From: Paracoccus aestuariivivens
GTDB lineage: Bacteria > Pseudomonadota > Alphaproteobacteria > Rhodobacterales > Rhodobacteraceae
Direction of reading: 5' to 3'
Length of the DNA stretch: 64,000 nt
Assembly (NCBI RefSeq): GCF_009711225.1
Contig: NZ_WMIE01000005.1
Coordinates: 1 to 64,000 of the forward strand
The notes below the pieces were generated by a model. The model did not search any database and was not told the origin of the DNA. It saw only the letters and a list, made by a program, of their open reading frames with translations. A program made the position numbers and the translations under genes. Shown one piece after another: positions 8,807 through 17,995 of the stretch; positions within the stretch are counted from its first letter, which is position 1, and each line of letters begins with the position of its first letter.

Positions 8807-9813
8807 CCTTTAATTCGATAAGTGATCTTGCACGCTCGTATCAGTTGCGCACCACACAAACGGCGATGAAGTCAAAACTGGCCTCGATATCGCAAGAGGC
8901 GACAACTGGATTGAAGTCTGATATTCCACTGGCTTTGGGCGGTGATCTGGGACGCATTTCGCAGATCGAGAATCGTCTAACGGTCCTGAAAAATTACTCG
9001 AACAACGCTTCAGAAGCTAAGGGCGTCCTTGAGGCGATGCAGACATCTCTGGATACGGTCCACTCGATCGCGACCGAGACGGGGACGGTGCTGATGTCGG
9101 ATGCGCTCGTCTCGTCTCCGGCAACACTCAATGTCTATCTCAATAAGGCGCCCACAGATCTTGAAACGGTGATAACCGCTTTGAATACGTCTGTGGGCGG
9201 ACGATTCGTCTTTTCTGGCAGCAGGACCGATCAACCGGCGCTCGTCGGATATGACGAAATAGTGCAACAAATTTCGACTGCAGTCGGCGGCGCTACCACT
9301 CCCGCCACAATACTTGCCGGGATCGACGCGTTCTTTGATGCACCTGCGAGTGGCGGAGGTTTTTCGGACCAATCGTTCACGGGGAATGATGTGGGCACGA
9401 GCGGAATCCCTGTCGCGCCCGGAAAAAACATCAAGCCTGAAATCACGGCCAATTCCGCCGAATTGCGAACGATCCTCAAGGGCTTTGCCACGATGGCCTA
9501 TCTGGCTGAGAATCCGGGTCTAAGCTTTGAAACCCAGCGCGAAATCTCTCGCGCGGCGGGGCGGATGCTGGTCGAAGGTGAAATGCGGCTGACCGACGCC
9601 CAGACCACAATCGGCGTCAAACAGGAGGCTACCGAGAAAGCCGCCACAGCAAACGAAGCCGAGAAATCGGCCTTGTCGGTCGCTCGCAACACCCTGATCG
9701 CATCCGATCCTTATGAGGCCGCGACGGCACTAAGCGAGATCGAGGCAAATCTGGAGACACTTTACGCAGTGACGGCACGGCTATCGAAACTGAGCCTGAC
9801 GGATTACCTATAA
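8803..9813 (+). CDS. flgL: Flagellar hook-associated protein 3, FlgL (flagellin-like)
   Basis: The 336-residue protein follows flgK with a 4-base overlap. It has flagellin-type ends: an N-terminal helix with SYQLRTTQTAMKSKLASISQEATTG and a C-terminal helix with AATALSEIEANLETLYAVTARLSKLSLTDYL. The middle contains GGRFVFSGSRTDQPA, typical of FlgL. It forms the second junction layer between hook and filament. It shares its last base with the start of flgI. Confidence 0.92.
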   Translation: MTFNSISDLARSYQLRTTQTAMKSKLASISQEATTGLKSDIPLALGGDLGRISQIENRLTVLKNYSNNASEAKGVLEAMQTSLDTVHSIATETGTVLMSDALVSSPATLNVYLNKAPTDLETVITALNTSVGGRFVFSGSRTDQPALVGYDEIVQQISTAVGGATTPATILAGIDAFFDAPASGGGFSDQSFTGNDVGTSGIPVAPGKNIKPEITANSAELRTILKGFATMAYLAENPGLSFETQREISRAAGRMLVEGEMRLTDAQTTIGVKQEATEKAATANEAEKSALSVARNTLIASDPYEAATALSEIEANLETLYAVTARLSKLSLTDYL

Positions 9814-10910
9814 TGCGCGCATTATTAGTCGCATTCCTCCTTGTACTGACAACTGCGGCACAGGCAGCACCGGTACGCATAAAGGATCTTGCTAATGTCG
9901 AGGGGGTGCGTGGGAACGATCTGGTCGGCTACGGGCTGGTCGTCGGGCTAAGCGGATCGGGCGACAGTCTGCGGAACTCTCCGTTCACCGAAGAGATCAT
10001 GGCCGGATTACTCGAGCGACTGGGCGTCAACGTGACCGACGACGCGTTCCGGCCCAAAAACGTGGCGGCGGTGATCGTAACGGCAACCCTGCCGCCATTC
10101 GCGAGATCCGGTTCGCAAATCGACGTGAGCGTGGCGGCGATTGGCGACGCAAAAAGCCTTCTCGGTGGAACTTTGGTCATGACCCCGCTGAACGCGGCCG
10201 ACGGAGAGATTTATGCCGTCGCACAAGGATCGGTATTGGCAGGCGGGGCCGAGGCAAGTGGTGCAGCTGCATCGGTTGTTCAGGGCGTACCAACAACCGG
10301 AAATATTCCCTCGGGTGCAAGGGTAGAACGAGAGGTCGCGTTCGATTTTTCGCAAATGACGGACATTCGCCTTGCCCTGCGCAACCCCGACTTCACAACC
10401 GGCGCGCGGGTCGAGGCCGCGATCAATCGCGCACTTGGTGACGGCCTCGCGAATTTGGAGGATTCAGGAACCATCCTGATCGACTCGTCGGTTTTGGGAC
10501 GCGTTAACCCCGCACGCCTGCTCGGACAGATCGAAAACGTTCTGGTCGAACCGGAAACGGCAGCCCGTGTGGTCATTGACCATAAATCGGGGACGATCGT
10601 GATCGGCGAGGATGTCAGGATCGATCGCGTCGCGGTATCCCAAGGCAACCTCACTTTAAGGGTCCGAGAAGCGCCGGTCGTTTCCCAGCCGAACCCGTTC
10701 TCTCCTGGTGACACGATCGTCGTTCCACGCAGCCAGGCCGACATTACGCAAGAGCCCGGGATCGGTTTCGCCGAAATTTCCGGCGAAACGTCATTGTCGG
10801 ATGTCGTCGCTGGACTGAACGCTTTGGGCATCCGGCCGCGCGACATGATCGATGTGCTGAAAGCGGTCCACGCGGCGGGTGCGCTTCACGCCGAGTTCAT
10901 CGTCAATTAA
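9813..10910 (+). CDS. flgI: Flagellar P-ring protein FlgI
   Basis: The 365-residue protein has a clear Sec signal peptide (MRALLVAFLLVLTTAAQA) and then the family signature RIKDLANVEGVRGNDLVGYGLVVGL. The C-terminus ends with the conserved LNALGIRPRDMIDVLKAVHAAGALHAE. FlgI monomers form the periplasmic P-ring around the rod. The start ATG overlaps the flgL stop (TAATG). It is the last gene of this flagellar run; the convergent purU ends 27 bases away. Confidence 0.95.
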   Translation: MRALLVAFLLVLTTAAQAAPVRIKDLANVEGVRGNDLVGYGLVVGLSGSGDSLRNSPFTEEIMAGLLERLGVNVTDDAFRPKNVAAVIVTATLPPFARSGSQIDVSVAAIGDAKSLLGGTLVMTPLNAADGEIYAVAQGSVLAGGAEASGAAASVVQGVPTTGNIPSGARVEREVAFDFSQMTDIRLALRNPDFTTGARVEAAINRALGDGLANLEDSGTILIDSSVLGRVNPARLLGQIENVLVEPETAARVVIDHKSGTIVIGEDVRIDRVAVSQGNLTLRVREAPVVSQPNPFSPGDTIVVPRSQADITQEPGIGFAEISGETSLSDVVAGLNALGIRPRDMIDVLKAVHAAGALHAEFIVN

Positions 10911-10937
10911 GTGATCTGAGGATACCTCGTTGATCCC

Positions 10938-11822
10938 TTATCCCATGCGCTCGCTGGCATAGCTTCCCGGAGATGCAGGAAACACGACGGTCTTGTTGCC
11001 GTTCTTGAACGACCGACGGTGAATATGAGCATGGATGGCGCGCGCCAGTACCTGGCATTCGACGTCGCGTCCCAGGCTAACATAATCCTCGGGTGACTGG
11101 GCATGGGTCACACGAATGATATCCTGTTCGATGATTGGCCCTTCGTCCAGATCGGCGGTGACATAATGCGATGTTGCCCCGATCAGCTTCACGCCGCGCT
11201 CATAAGCCTGCTTGTATGGGTTGGCGCCCTTGAAGGACGGCAGGAAGGAGTGGTGGATATTGATTATCCGGCCAGACATTTTCCGGCATAGTTCATCCGA
11301 CAGAACCTGCATATAGCGCGCAAGGACAATCAGTTCAGCCCCGGATTCCTCGACAATCGCCAGAAGCTGGGCTTCTGCTTGGGGCTTGTTCTCTTTCGTC
11401 ACGCGGATGCAGTAATAGGGGATGTCGTGATTAACGACGACCTTCTGATAATCCATATGGTTCGAGATCACCGCAACGATGTCGATCGGCAAGGCCCCGA
11501 TCCGCCAGCGATAAAGCAAATCGTTCAAGCAATGGCCAAAGCGGCTGACCATGATCACGACCTTCATCTTCTCGGTCTCGTCATGGAAGGCATAGGTCAT
11601 GTCGAAAGCCTTCGCAGTGCCCTCCAGATCCTGGGTCAGTTCATCCACTCCGACACCAGCTTCGGGAACGAAGCTGACACGCATGAAGAATCGTCCGGTC
11701 TCGATGTCGTCGAATTGTGAGCTGTCAGTAATGTTGCAACCTTTCCCCGCAAGGTAGGTCGAAATTGCCGCGACAATCCCTCGCGTCGAGGGGCAGGTGA
11801 CGGTCAAACAGTACTTATTCAT
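10938..11822 (-). CDS. purU: Formyltetrahydrofolate deformylase PurU
   Basis: The enzyme hydrolyses 10-formyl-THF to THF and formate. The 294-residue chain has an N-terminal ACT domain (NKYCLTVTCPSTRGIVAAIS) and a C-terminal formyltransferase-like hydrolase domain with the family segments INIHHSFLPSFKGANPY and GATSHYVTADLDEGPIIEQD. The start ATG 11822 is preferred because it matches the family N-terminus; a frame extending 7 codons upstream has no support. It follows folD on the same strand after 109 bases. In Rhodobacterales this pair is commonly linked to disposal of one-carbon units from methylated compounds. Confidence 0.95.
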   Translation of the reverse strand: MNKYCLTVTCPSTRGIVAAISTYLAGKGCNITDSSQFDDIETGRFFMRVSFVPEAGVGVDELTQDLEGTAKAFDMTYAFHDETEKMKVVIMVSRFGHCLNDLLYRWRIGALPIDIVAVISNHMDYQKVVVNHDIPYYCIRVTKENKPQAEAQLLAIVEESGAELIVLARYMQVLSDELCRKMSGRIINIHHSFLPSFKGANPYKQAYERGVKLIGATSHYVTADLDEGPIIEQDIIRVTHAQSPEDYVSLGRDVECQVLARAIHAHIHRRSFKNGNKTVVFPASPGSYASERMG

Positions 11823-11885
11823 CAAGTGCTCCACTGCTGTCAAAAACGGGCTTTGCCCGACTTGTTTGTTATTGTTGTTCCGAAA

Positions 11886-11921
11886 CCGGCCTTCCGTGAC
11901 AATCGGTGCGCGGAAGGCCGG
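11886..11921 (-). terminator. Hairpin between folD and purU
   Basis: CCGGCCTTCCG (11886-11896) pairs perfectly with CGGAAGGCCGG (11911-11921), an 11-base-pair stem with a 14-base loop. It lies 10 bases after the folD stop on the minus strand. There is no run of T after it, so it is more likely a processing or pausing structure than a full intrinsic terminator. Confidence 0.5.
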
Positions 11922-11931
11922 CTTGATGCCC

Positions 11932-12819
11932 TCAGACCGTCAGTCCTTCGGGTTCGGGCAGGCCATTCGCGCGGCAACATGCCGTCAGCGTGTTCGCCAA
12001 CAAACAGGCAATCGTCATTGGCCCCACCCCGCCCGGAACCGGAGTAATTGCGCCTGCGACCTCGACCGCACTATCAAAATCGACATCGCCGACCAGTCGG
12101 GTCCGGCCGCCATCCTCGATCCGGTTGATACCGACATCGATCACCGTCGCGCCCGTTTTGATCCAGTCTCCCGGTATCATGCGCGGACGCCCGACCGCCG
12201 CGACCAGAATATCGGCGCTGCGACAAACTGCGGGCAGATCCTTGGTGCGGCTATGCGCGATCGTCACCGTGCAGCTTTCGCCCAACAGCAATTGAGCCAT
12301 AGGCTTGCCAACAATGTTCGAGCGCCCGACCACAACCGCGTTCAGGCCCGACAGATCGCCCAACCGATCACGCAGCATCATCAGACACCCGAGCGGTGTG
12401 CAGGGCACCATCGCCTTTTGACCGGTTCCCAGCAGACCGACATTCAGAATATGAAACCCGTCCACATCCTTTGCAGGGTCGATTGCATTGATCACCGCCT
12501 CGGCATCAATATGTTTGGGCAAAGGCAGCTGCACCAGAATTCCGTGTACAGCCGGATCGGCGTTCAATTCGGCGATCAATGACATCAATGCGGCCTGAGA
12601 TGCCTCGGCGGGCAGTTTGTGCTCCCACGAATTCATTCCGGCTTCGCGCGTTTGGATGCCCTTGTTGCGCACATAGACCTCCGAGGCGGGGTCTTCGCCA
12701 ACCAGTACCACGGCAAGGCCCGGCACGATTCCTTGCTGGCTCAGTTCAGCAACTCCGGCTGCAACCAGCCCCCGCACACGGGACGAAAATGCTTTGCCAT
12801 CAATCAAATCCGCGCTCAT
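11932..12819 (-). CDS. folD: Bifunctional methylenetetrahydrofolate dehydrogenase/cyclohydrolase FolD
   Basis: FolD interconverts 5,10-methylene-THF, 5,10-methenyl-THF and 10-formyl-THF with NADP. The 295-residue length is typical. Visible signatures are [14 protein letters not shown] with the catalytic lysine, the nucleotide-binding [17 protein letters not shown], and the C-terminal [19 protein letters not shown]. The order folD then purU would convert methylene-THF to formate in two proteins. A hairpin separates the two genes. Confidence 0.96.
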   Translation of the reverse strand: MSADLIDGKAFSSRVRGLVAAGVAELSQQGIVPGLAVVLVGEDPASEVYVRNKGIQTREAGMNSWEHKLPAEASQAALMSLIAELNADPAVHGILVQLPLPKHIDAEAVINAIDPAKDVDGFHILNVGLLGTGQKAMVPCTPLGCLMMLRDRLGDLSGLNAVVVGRSNIVGKPMAQLLLGESCTVTIAHSRTKDLPAVCRSADILVAAVGRPRMIPGDWIKTGATVIDVGINRIEDGGRTRLVGDVDFDSAVEVAGAITPVPGGVGPMTIACLLANTLTACCRANGLPEPEGLTV

Positions 12820-13110
12820 TGTGCCACTCCTTCGCTTGATCCGCCTGAACCCCCGCAGCTTTCATCCGCCGAAGGTTTGCGCCAGCGGATAGCGCAGGCT
12901 TGGTCCGGATCAAAGCTCTGCTTTCCGTCAAACGGGCATGCGACATCGCTTTTCCTCATTTTCCGCCAGCAGTTGTGTGCCCGACTGCTGACGGATCGAG
13001 GTCGGAAAACGACCGGAGCATGCCGGTTTCAGAGCATTGGCGCGAATATCCCATCCACGCGTCGCGCCAGCATGCATCGGCAGTTCAAGCCGGGCACCCA
13101 GCAAGCGGGA
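12820..13110. other. Intergenic stretch between folD and the alcohol dehydrogenase gene
   Basis: This 291-base space should contain the folD promoter on the minus strand and the end of the glycerol operon transcript. A TTGACG hexamer reads on the minus strand at 12931-12926, but no convincing -10 box follows. A weak 5-base-pair stem (13000-13014, loop GAAAA) might help end the glycerol transcript. No RNA or protein gene is visible. Confidence 0.4.
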
Positions 13111-14244
13111 TCAGTTGGCCTCGGACAGCACATGCACCAGTTCGGAAACCGAAGGCGAAACCGGATTGCCCTTCATCGACGAACTGGCAAGCGATGCATC
13201 CGCCACCGAAGCATGCTGCGCCGGATCCAGGCCCTGCGCCTGCAGACCGAGCAGACCGCTGCCCCGCGCCCATTTCGCCAAAGTGTCCGGTGCATCTTCA
13301 ACCCGACCGCCCAGCACACCGGAAACAATCGAGCAAACCTCCTCGATCCGCTCGGAATTCTCCACCAGACGACGGTTCATCTGCAATACCGGCCCCAGCA
13401 GCGCGCCGCAGATCGCACCATGCGCGGCAGGGGTCACACCACCGATCACACCGGCCAGACCATGCACCGCGCCCAGCCCGCCATTCGCCAACGCAATGCC
13501 GCCGCACAGGCTGGTCCATGCAAGATAGTCGCGCGCCCGAGTATCTTCCGCCTGCATCAACCGGACCAGCGCCCGCAAACCGGGCTCGATCACGGGGCGC
13601 ACCAGCGCGTCGGTAAAGGGCGTCGCCTTGGCCGATATGTAAGGCTCGATCACCTGTGCCAATGCATCCAACCCCGAGGCCAAGGTGACCGCACGTGGGC
13701 AATGATCGGTCAACGCCGGGTCAACAATCGCGATCCGCGGCAACATCCGCTCATCGCGGACCGAGACCTTGCGGCCATGCTCGGGAAGGCCGATCACAGC
13801 GTTGCGGGTGGCCTCGGCACCGGTGCCTGCGGTCGTCGGCAAAGCGATATACGGCAAAGGCGCGACAGCTAGCGGCAGGCCTTTTCCAACGACTTCGAGA
13901 TGGTCCATTGCCCCGCCCGGCGCAGGGATCAACCCTGCCAGAGCCTTGCCAAGATCAAGCGCCGCACCACCGCCCAAGCCCGCGACCCAATTGGCGCGGA
14001 ACTCCTTGGCCTGTGCCAGCGCAGCCTCCAGCATGGCAAGCGTCGGCTCCGAGGCGCAAGCGATGGTCTGGACCTCGGAGCCTTCGGCACGAAGCGCCTC
14101 GACCAGCCATGCCGCGCGGCGACCATCCGCTCCATGCACAACGATCCCGCGCGTGCCAAAGGACCGGATCAGCGAGGGGGCCTTTTGCGCCTCGCCCCGA
14201 CCGAAGATCACGCGGCCCGGCAGGGCAAAGCCAAAGGAATTCAT
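13111..14244 (-). CDS. Iron-containing alcohol dehydrogenase family protein in the glycerol operon
   Basis: The 377-residue protein has the group III (iron-type) alcohol dehydrogenase fold: a nucleotide-binding half with [12 protein letters not shown] and [14 protein letters not shown] (GGGS-like), then [16 protein letters not shown], and a metal-binding half. Three ligand positions are visible: the Asp in [13 protein letters not shown], the His in GAVHGLAG and the His in [11 protein letters not shown]. The usual His four residues after the Asp is Gln here. Its start overlaps the glpK stop by 4 bases, so it is translationally coupled to glycerol kinase. Family members oxidise or reduce alcohols, glycerol or maleylacetate; the substrate is not determined, but context suggests glycerol or a three-carbon relative. 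Confidence 0.8.
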   Translation of the reverse strand: MNSFGFALPGRVIFGRGEAQKAPSLIRSFGTRGIVVHGADGRRAAWLVEALRAEGSEVQTIACASEPTLAMLEAALAQAKEFRANWVAGLGGGAALDLGKALAGLIPAPGGAMDHLEVVGKGLPLAVAPLPYIALPTTAGTGAEATRNAVIGLPEHGRKVSVRDERMLPRIAIVDPALTDHCPRAVTLASGLDALAQVIEPYISAKATPFTDALVRPVIEPGLRALVRLMQAEDTRARDYLAWTSLCGGIALANGGLGAVHGLAGVIGGVTPAAHGAICGALLGPVLQMNRRLVENSERIEEVCSIVSGVLGGRVEDAPDTLAKWARGSGLLGLQAQGLDPAQHASVADASLASSSMKGNPVSPSVSELVHVLSEAN

Positions 14245-15728
14245 GCAGCCTCCATCGTGGCCGCAACGGCCTTTCGCCAGCGGGCATACTTCTCTTGGCG
14301 CAGGCTGTCATCCATCTTCGGCTCGAAACGGCGATCCAGCGCCCATTGTCCGGCGATCTGATCGGGGGGCGGGCAAAGCCCGGCCTGAAGCCCCGCCAGA
14401 TAGGCCGCCCCCAATGCCGTCGTCTCGGTCACCTTGGGCCGATCCACCGGCGCGCCAAGAATGTCCGAGAGGAACTGCATCGACCAGTCGCTGGCCGCCA
14501 TGCCGCCATCGACGCGCAGCACCGCATCCCCTGCCGAGCCCCAATCGGCACGCATCGCCTCCAGAAGATCGCGGGTCTGGTAACCGACGCTTTCCAGCGC
14601 CGCGCGTGCAAATTCGGCGGGACCCGAGTTCCGCGTCAGGCCAAAGATCGCGCCCCGGCAATCGGGCCGCCAATAAGGGGCGCCAAGGCCAGTGAAGGCC
14701 GGGACCATCACCACATCTTGCGAGGGATCGGCCTTTTGCGCGAGGGGCTGCGTTTCGGAAGCGGTGCGGATGATCTTCAGCCCGTCGCGCAGCCATTGCA
14801 CCACCGCCCCCGCGATAAAGATCGAGCCCTCCAGCGCATAGGTCGTCTGCCCGTTCAGCCGATAGGCGATTGTCGTCAGCAAGCGGTTTTTCGAGGGCAC
14901 CATCTCTGTGCCCGTATTCAGCAAGGCAAAGCAACCCGTGCCATAAGTCGATTTCATCATGCCCGGTCGGAAACAAGCCTGCCCCACGGTTGCCGCCTGC
15001 TGATCGCCCGCGACGCCAAGGATCGGGATCTCATGCCCGAACAGGTCGGCGCGGGTCATGCCATAATCGGCGGCGCAGTCCCGCACCTCGGGCAGAAGCT
15101 GCATCGGTATGTTCAGCAGCTTGCAGATATCCGCATCCCAACGGTTCTCGGCGATATTGAACAGCAGCGTCCGCGCCGCATTGGTGGCGTCGGTCGCGTG
15201 AACCTTGCCCCCCGTCAGGTTCCAGATCAGCCAGCTATCGACCGTGCCAAAGGCCAACTCGCCCGCCTCGGCCCTCGCTCGCGCGCCGTCAACATTGTCC
15301 AGAAGCCAAGCCAGTTTCGTCCCCGAAAAATAGGGATCAAGCAACAAGCCGGTGCGGCCCGAGATCATCGCCTCATGTCCCTCGGTCTTCAGGCGTTCGC
15401 ACATATCGGCGGTGCGGCGGTCCTGCCAGACGATGGCATTGTGCAGCGCACGTCCCGTCTTGCGGTCCCAAAGCAAGGTCGTCTCGCGCTGGTTGGTGAT
15501 GCCGATTGCCGCGATCCGCGAGGCCCCGATCCCCGCCTTTTCGACAGCAGCGCGCGCGGTCGCCGCGACCGTCGCCCACAGATCAGAAGGATCGTGCTCG
15601 ACCCAGCCAGATGCAGGGAACTGCTGCGGAAATTCCTCTTGCGCCGAGGCGACCACCTGCAACGAGGCGTCAAACAGGATGGCGCGGGACGAGGTCGTCC
15701 CCTGGTCTATGGCAAGAATATGGGTCAT
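14241..15728 (-). CDS. glpK: Glycerol kinase
   Basis: ATP-dependent phosphorylation of glycerol to sn-glycerol-3-phosphate. The protein is 495 residues, the normal size, with the FGGY-family phosphate loop [10 protein letters not shown] at the N-terminus, the glycerol-contacting [19 protein letters not shown] and a C-terminal ATP-site [22 protein letters not shown] 15728 is used; a GTG one codon upstream is the alternative. It follows glpV after a 63-base gap that holds a terminator-like hairpin, and it overlaps the downstream alcohol dehydrogenase. Confidence 0.96.
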   Translation of the reverse strand: MTHILAIDQGTTSSRAILFDASLQVVASAQEEFPQQFPASGWVEHDPSDLWATVAATARAAVEKAGIGASRIAAIGITNQRETTLLWDRKTGRALHNAIVWQDRRTADMCERLKTEGHEAMISGRTGLLLDPYFSGTKLAWLLDNVDGARARAEAGELAFGTVDSWLIWNLTGGKVHATDATNAARTLLFNIAENRWDADICKLLNIPMQLLPEVRDCAADYGMTRADLFGHEIPILGVAGDQQAATVGQACFRPGMMKSTYGTGCFALLNTGTEMVPSKNRLLTTIAYRLNGQTTYALEGSIFIAGAVVQWLRDGLKIIRTASETQPLAQKADPSQDVVMVPAFTGLGAPYWRPDCRGAIFGLTRNSGPAEFARAALESVGYQTRDLLEAMRADWGSAGDAVLRVDGGMAASDWSMQFLSDILGAPVDRPKVTETTALGAAYLAGLQAGLCPPPDQIAGQWALDRRFEPKMDDSLRQEKYARWRKAVAATMEAA

Positions 15729-15755
15729 CACTTATCCGCGGCCGAAAAATGAAAT

Positions 15756-15782
15756 GGGGGCAAGGCACACGGCCCCGCCCCC
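15756..15782 (-). terminator. Terminator-like hairpin between glpV and glpK
   Basis: On the minus strand GGGGGC (15782-15777) pairs with GCCCCC (15761-15756), and the transcript continues with the T-rich ATTTCATTTTTCGG. This looks like a leaky intrinsic terminator or a 3' stabilising stem placed 9 bases after the glpV stop and 28 bases before glpK. Confidence 0.5.
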
Positions 15783-15791
15783 GAAAAGTCC

Positions 15792-17513
15792 TTACTGCCA
15801 GGACTTGATTAGCTCGTCATAGGAAACCGTTTCGCCCTTGGGCTTCTCGTTTTCCAGCTTGGCAACCGGCGCGCCGGGCGCGTCCAGCCATTCTTTCGGG
15901 TCCTTTTCCTCGTTCATTTTCGGACCGAGGTCGCCTTGGACGCCAGCGCGCTCAAGCCGTTCCAGCACGCGTTCCTGTTCCGCGCAAAGCCCGTCCAGAG
16001 CCTCTTGCGGGGTTTTCGCGCCCGACATGGCATCGCCGATATTCTGCCACCAAAGCTGCGCGAGCTTCGGATAATCGGGGATGTTGGTGCCGGTCGGCGA
16101 CCATTGCACGCGGGCGGGCGAGCGATAGAACTCGACCAGACCGCCAAGCTTCGGCGCGCGTTCGGTGAAGGACTTGTCGCGGATCGTCGACTCGCGGATG
16201 AAGGTCAGCCCGACATGGGATTTCTTCACATCAACGGTCTTCGAGGTGACGAATTGCGCGTAAAGCCATGCAGCCTGAGCGCGATCCACGGGCGTCGATT
16301 TCATCAGCGTCCACGAACCCACGTCCTGATAACCGATCTTGGTCCCTTCCGACCAATAAGCACCATGCGGGCTGGGGGCCATGCGCCATTTCGGCGTGCC
16401 GTCGGCGTTCACCACGGCGGTCCCTTCCTTGACCATGTCGGCGGTGAAGGCGGTGTACCAGAACATCTGCTGCGCGATATCGCCGCGCGCCGGAACCGGA
16501 CCTGCCTCGCCGAAGGTCATGCCTTGGGCTTCCGGCGGCGTGTATTTTTGCAGCCAGTCGATCGCCTTGGTCACGGCATAGACCGCAGCCGCATCGTTCG
16601 TCGCACCGCCGCGCGCCACGCAGGAACCCACAGGGCGCGAATTCTCATCGACGCGGATGCCCCATTCATCGACCGGAAGGCCGTTCGGCTCGCCCTTGTC
16701 GCCCATGCCGGCCATGGACATCCATGCGTCGGTATAGCGCCAGCCGAGGCTGGGGTCTTTCTTGCCGTAGTCCATGTTGCCCCAAGCCTTCTTGGGACCG
16801 CCCTCGATATAGGACATGTCGCGGCCGGTGAAGAATTCCGCAATATCCTCATAGGCCGACCAGTTTACCGGAACGCCAAGGTCATAGCCGTATTTGGCTT
16901 TGAAATCGTCCTTGGTTTTCTGATCGTTGAACCAGTCATACCGGAACCAGTAAAGGTTCGCGAATTGCTGGTCGGGCAGCTGGTACAGATCGCCATCCGG
17001 CGCGGTGGTGAATTTCAGCCCGATGAAGTCGTTCAGATCCAGCGTCGGGCTGGTGACGTCCTTGCCCTCTTCGGCCATCCACTTGGTCAGGTCGCGGGCC
17101 TGCTGATAGCGCCAATGGGTACCGATCAGGTCCGAGTCGTTGACATAGCCGTCGTAGATGTTCTCGCCGGTCTGCATCTGGGTTTGCAGCTTCTCGACGA
17201 CGTCACCTTCGCCAATCAGGTCATGGGTGATCTTGATGCCGGTGATGGCGGTAAAGGCCGGAGCCAGCACCTTGGCCTCGTATTCGTGGGTGGTGATGGT
17301 CTCCGAGACGACCTTGATCTCCATCCCCGCCAGCAGCTTCGCGGCGTCGATGAACCACTGCATCTCGGCTTCCTGATCCGCACGGGTGAGCGACGACAGA
17401 TCACCGATTTCGGCATCGAGAAACTTCTTGGCAGCCTCCATATCCGCCCAGGCCGGAGCCCCCATGACCATCAGCGCAAGCGCCATGGCCGTGGTCGTTC
17501 TTGTCGGTCTCAT
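15792..17513 (-). CDS. glpV: Glycerol ABC transporter substrate-binding protein GlpV
   Basis: Large periplasmic binding protein of 573 residues with a signal peptide (MRPTRTTTAMALALMVMGAPAWA). It matches the long carbohydrate-binding proteins of the GlpSTPQUV glycerol transporter described in Rhizobium leguminosarum. The true start is ATG 17513, preceded by AGGGAGGA; the open frame continues 182 codons upstream through glpU but that part is an antisense-of-frame extension. It captures glycerol for the GlpP/GlpQ channel. Hairpins flank the gene on both sides. Confidence 0.9.
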   Translation of the reverse strand: MRPTRTTTAMALALMVMGAPAWADMEAAKKFLDAEIGDLSSLTRADQEAEMQWFIDAAKLLAGMEIKVVSETITTHEYEAKVLAPAFTAITGIKITHDLIGEGDVVEKLQTQMQTGENIYDGYVNDSDLIGTHWRYQQARDLTKWMAEEGKDVTSPTLDLNDFIGLKFTTAPDGDLYQLPDQQFANLYWFRYDWFNDQKTKDDFKAKYGYDLGVPVNWSAYEDIAEFFTGRDMSYIEGGPKKAWGNMDYGKKDPSLGWRYTDAWMSMAGMGDKGEPNGLPVDEWGIRVDENSRPVGSCVARGGATNDAAAVYAVTKAIDWLQKYTPPEAQGMTFGEAGPVPARGDIAQQMFWYTAFTADMVKEGTAVVNADGTPKWRMAPSPHGAYWSEGTKIGYQDVGSWTLMKSTPVDRAQAAWLYAQFVTSKTVDVKKSHVGLTFIRESTIRDKSFTERAPKLGGLVEFYRSPARVQWSPTGTNIPDYPKLAQLWWQNIGDAMSGAKTPQEALDGLCAEQERVLERLERAGVQGDLGPKMNEEKDPKEWLDAPGAPVAKLENEKPKGETVSYDELIKSWQ

Positions 17514-17543
17514 GTTTTCCTCCCTTATGAGACGTCCATTCCT

Positions 17544-17565
17544 CCGCGCCTTTTGACGGGCGCGG
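17544..17565 (-). promoter_or_regulatory. Intercistronic hairpin upstream of glpV
   Basis: CCGCGCC (17544-17550) pairs with GGCGCGG (17559-17565) around an 8-base loop in the 56-base glpU-glpV space. Such stems before binding-protein genes can protect the downstream mRNA or act as processing sites. Confidence 0.4.
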
Positions 17566-17569
17566 TATT

Positions 17570-17995
17570 TCACACCCAGCGGAACACCGCCGCAGCATAG
17601 ACAAGGGCCAAAGCCAGCCCCCACCAGATCGGTGGGCCAGCGAAGAACAGCCAGCCTAGACAAATAAAAGCCGAGCCGAGCAGCGAGATGAACAGCCGGT
17701 CCCCCCGCGTCGTCTCGATCCGCAGGATGCCAAGCCGCGGGGTTTCCGGAAAACGAATGGCAAGGATGGTGAACAGGACCAGAAGGCTTGCGATCACCCA
17801 GAAAAACAGCGCGACCGGAAAGGTCCACGCCATCCAACCGCCCTCGATCATCGGCGCGGTCCATTCCTTGACCCCGTCTTTCGACGGCGTGGCCCAAAGC
17901 AGGAAAGCAAGGACCGCTCCCATAATCCCGATTGCGGCCACATTGATGGTGCGCCAGTTGCTCCGGCGATGGGACGGAATGGCAAGATCGGACAT
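17570..17995 (-). CDS. glpU: GlpU, small membrane protein of the glycerol transporter operon (DUF2160)
   Basis: A 141-residue protein with about four hydrophobic segments (near residues 18-34, 52-76, 100-116 and 120-138) and a cytoplasmic N-terminus. It matches the DUF2160 family that sits between the permease and binding-protein genes in glpSTPQUV operons. Its biochemical role is unknown; it may be an accessory subunit. Its start and the glpQ stop share base 17995, so the two are likely coupled. Confidence 0.82.
   Translation of the reverse strand: MSDLAIPSHRRSNWRTINVAAIGIMGAVLAFLLWATPSKDGVKEWTAPMIEGGWMAWTFPVALFFWVIASLLVLFTILAIRFPETPRLGILRIETTRGDRLFISLLGSAFICLGWLFFAGPPIWWGLALALVYAAAVFRWV

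Noticed and set aside
13695..15752. A 685-codon plus-strand frame
   Set aside because: It lies antisense to glpK and the alcohol dehydrogenase, both clear on the minus strand; its sequence is arginine/glutamine-rich, as high-GC shadow frames are.
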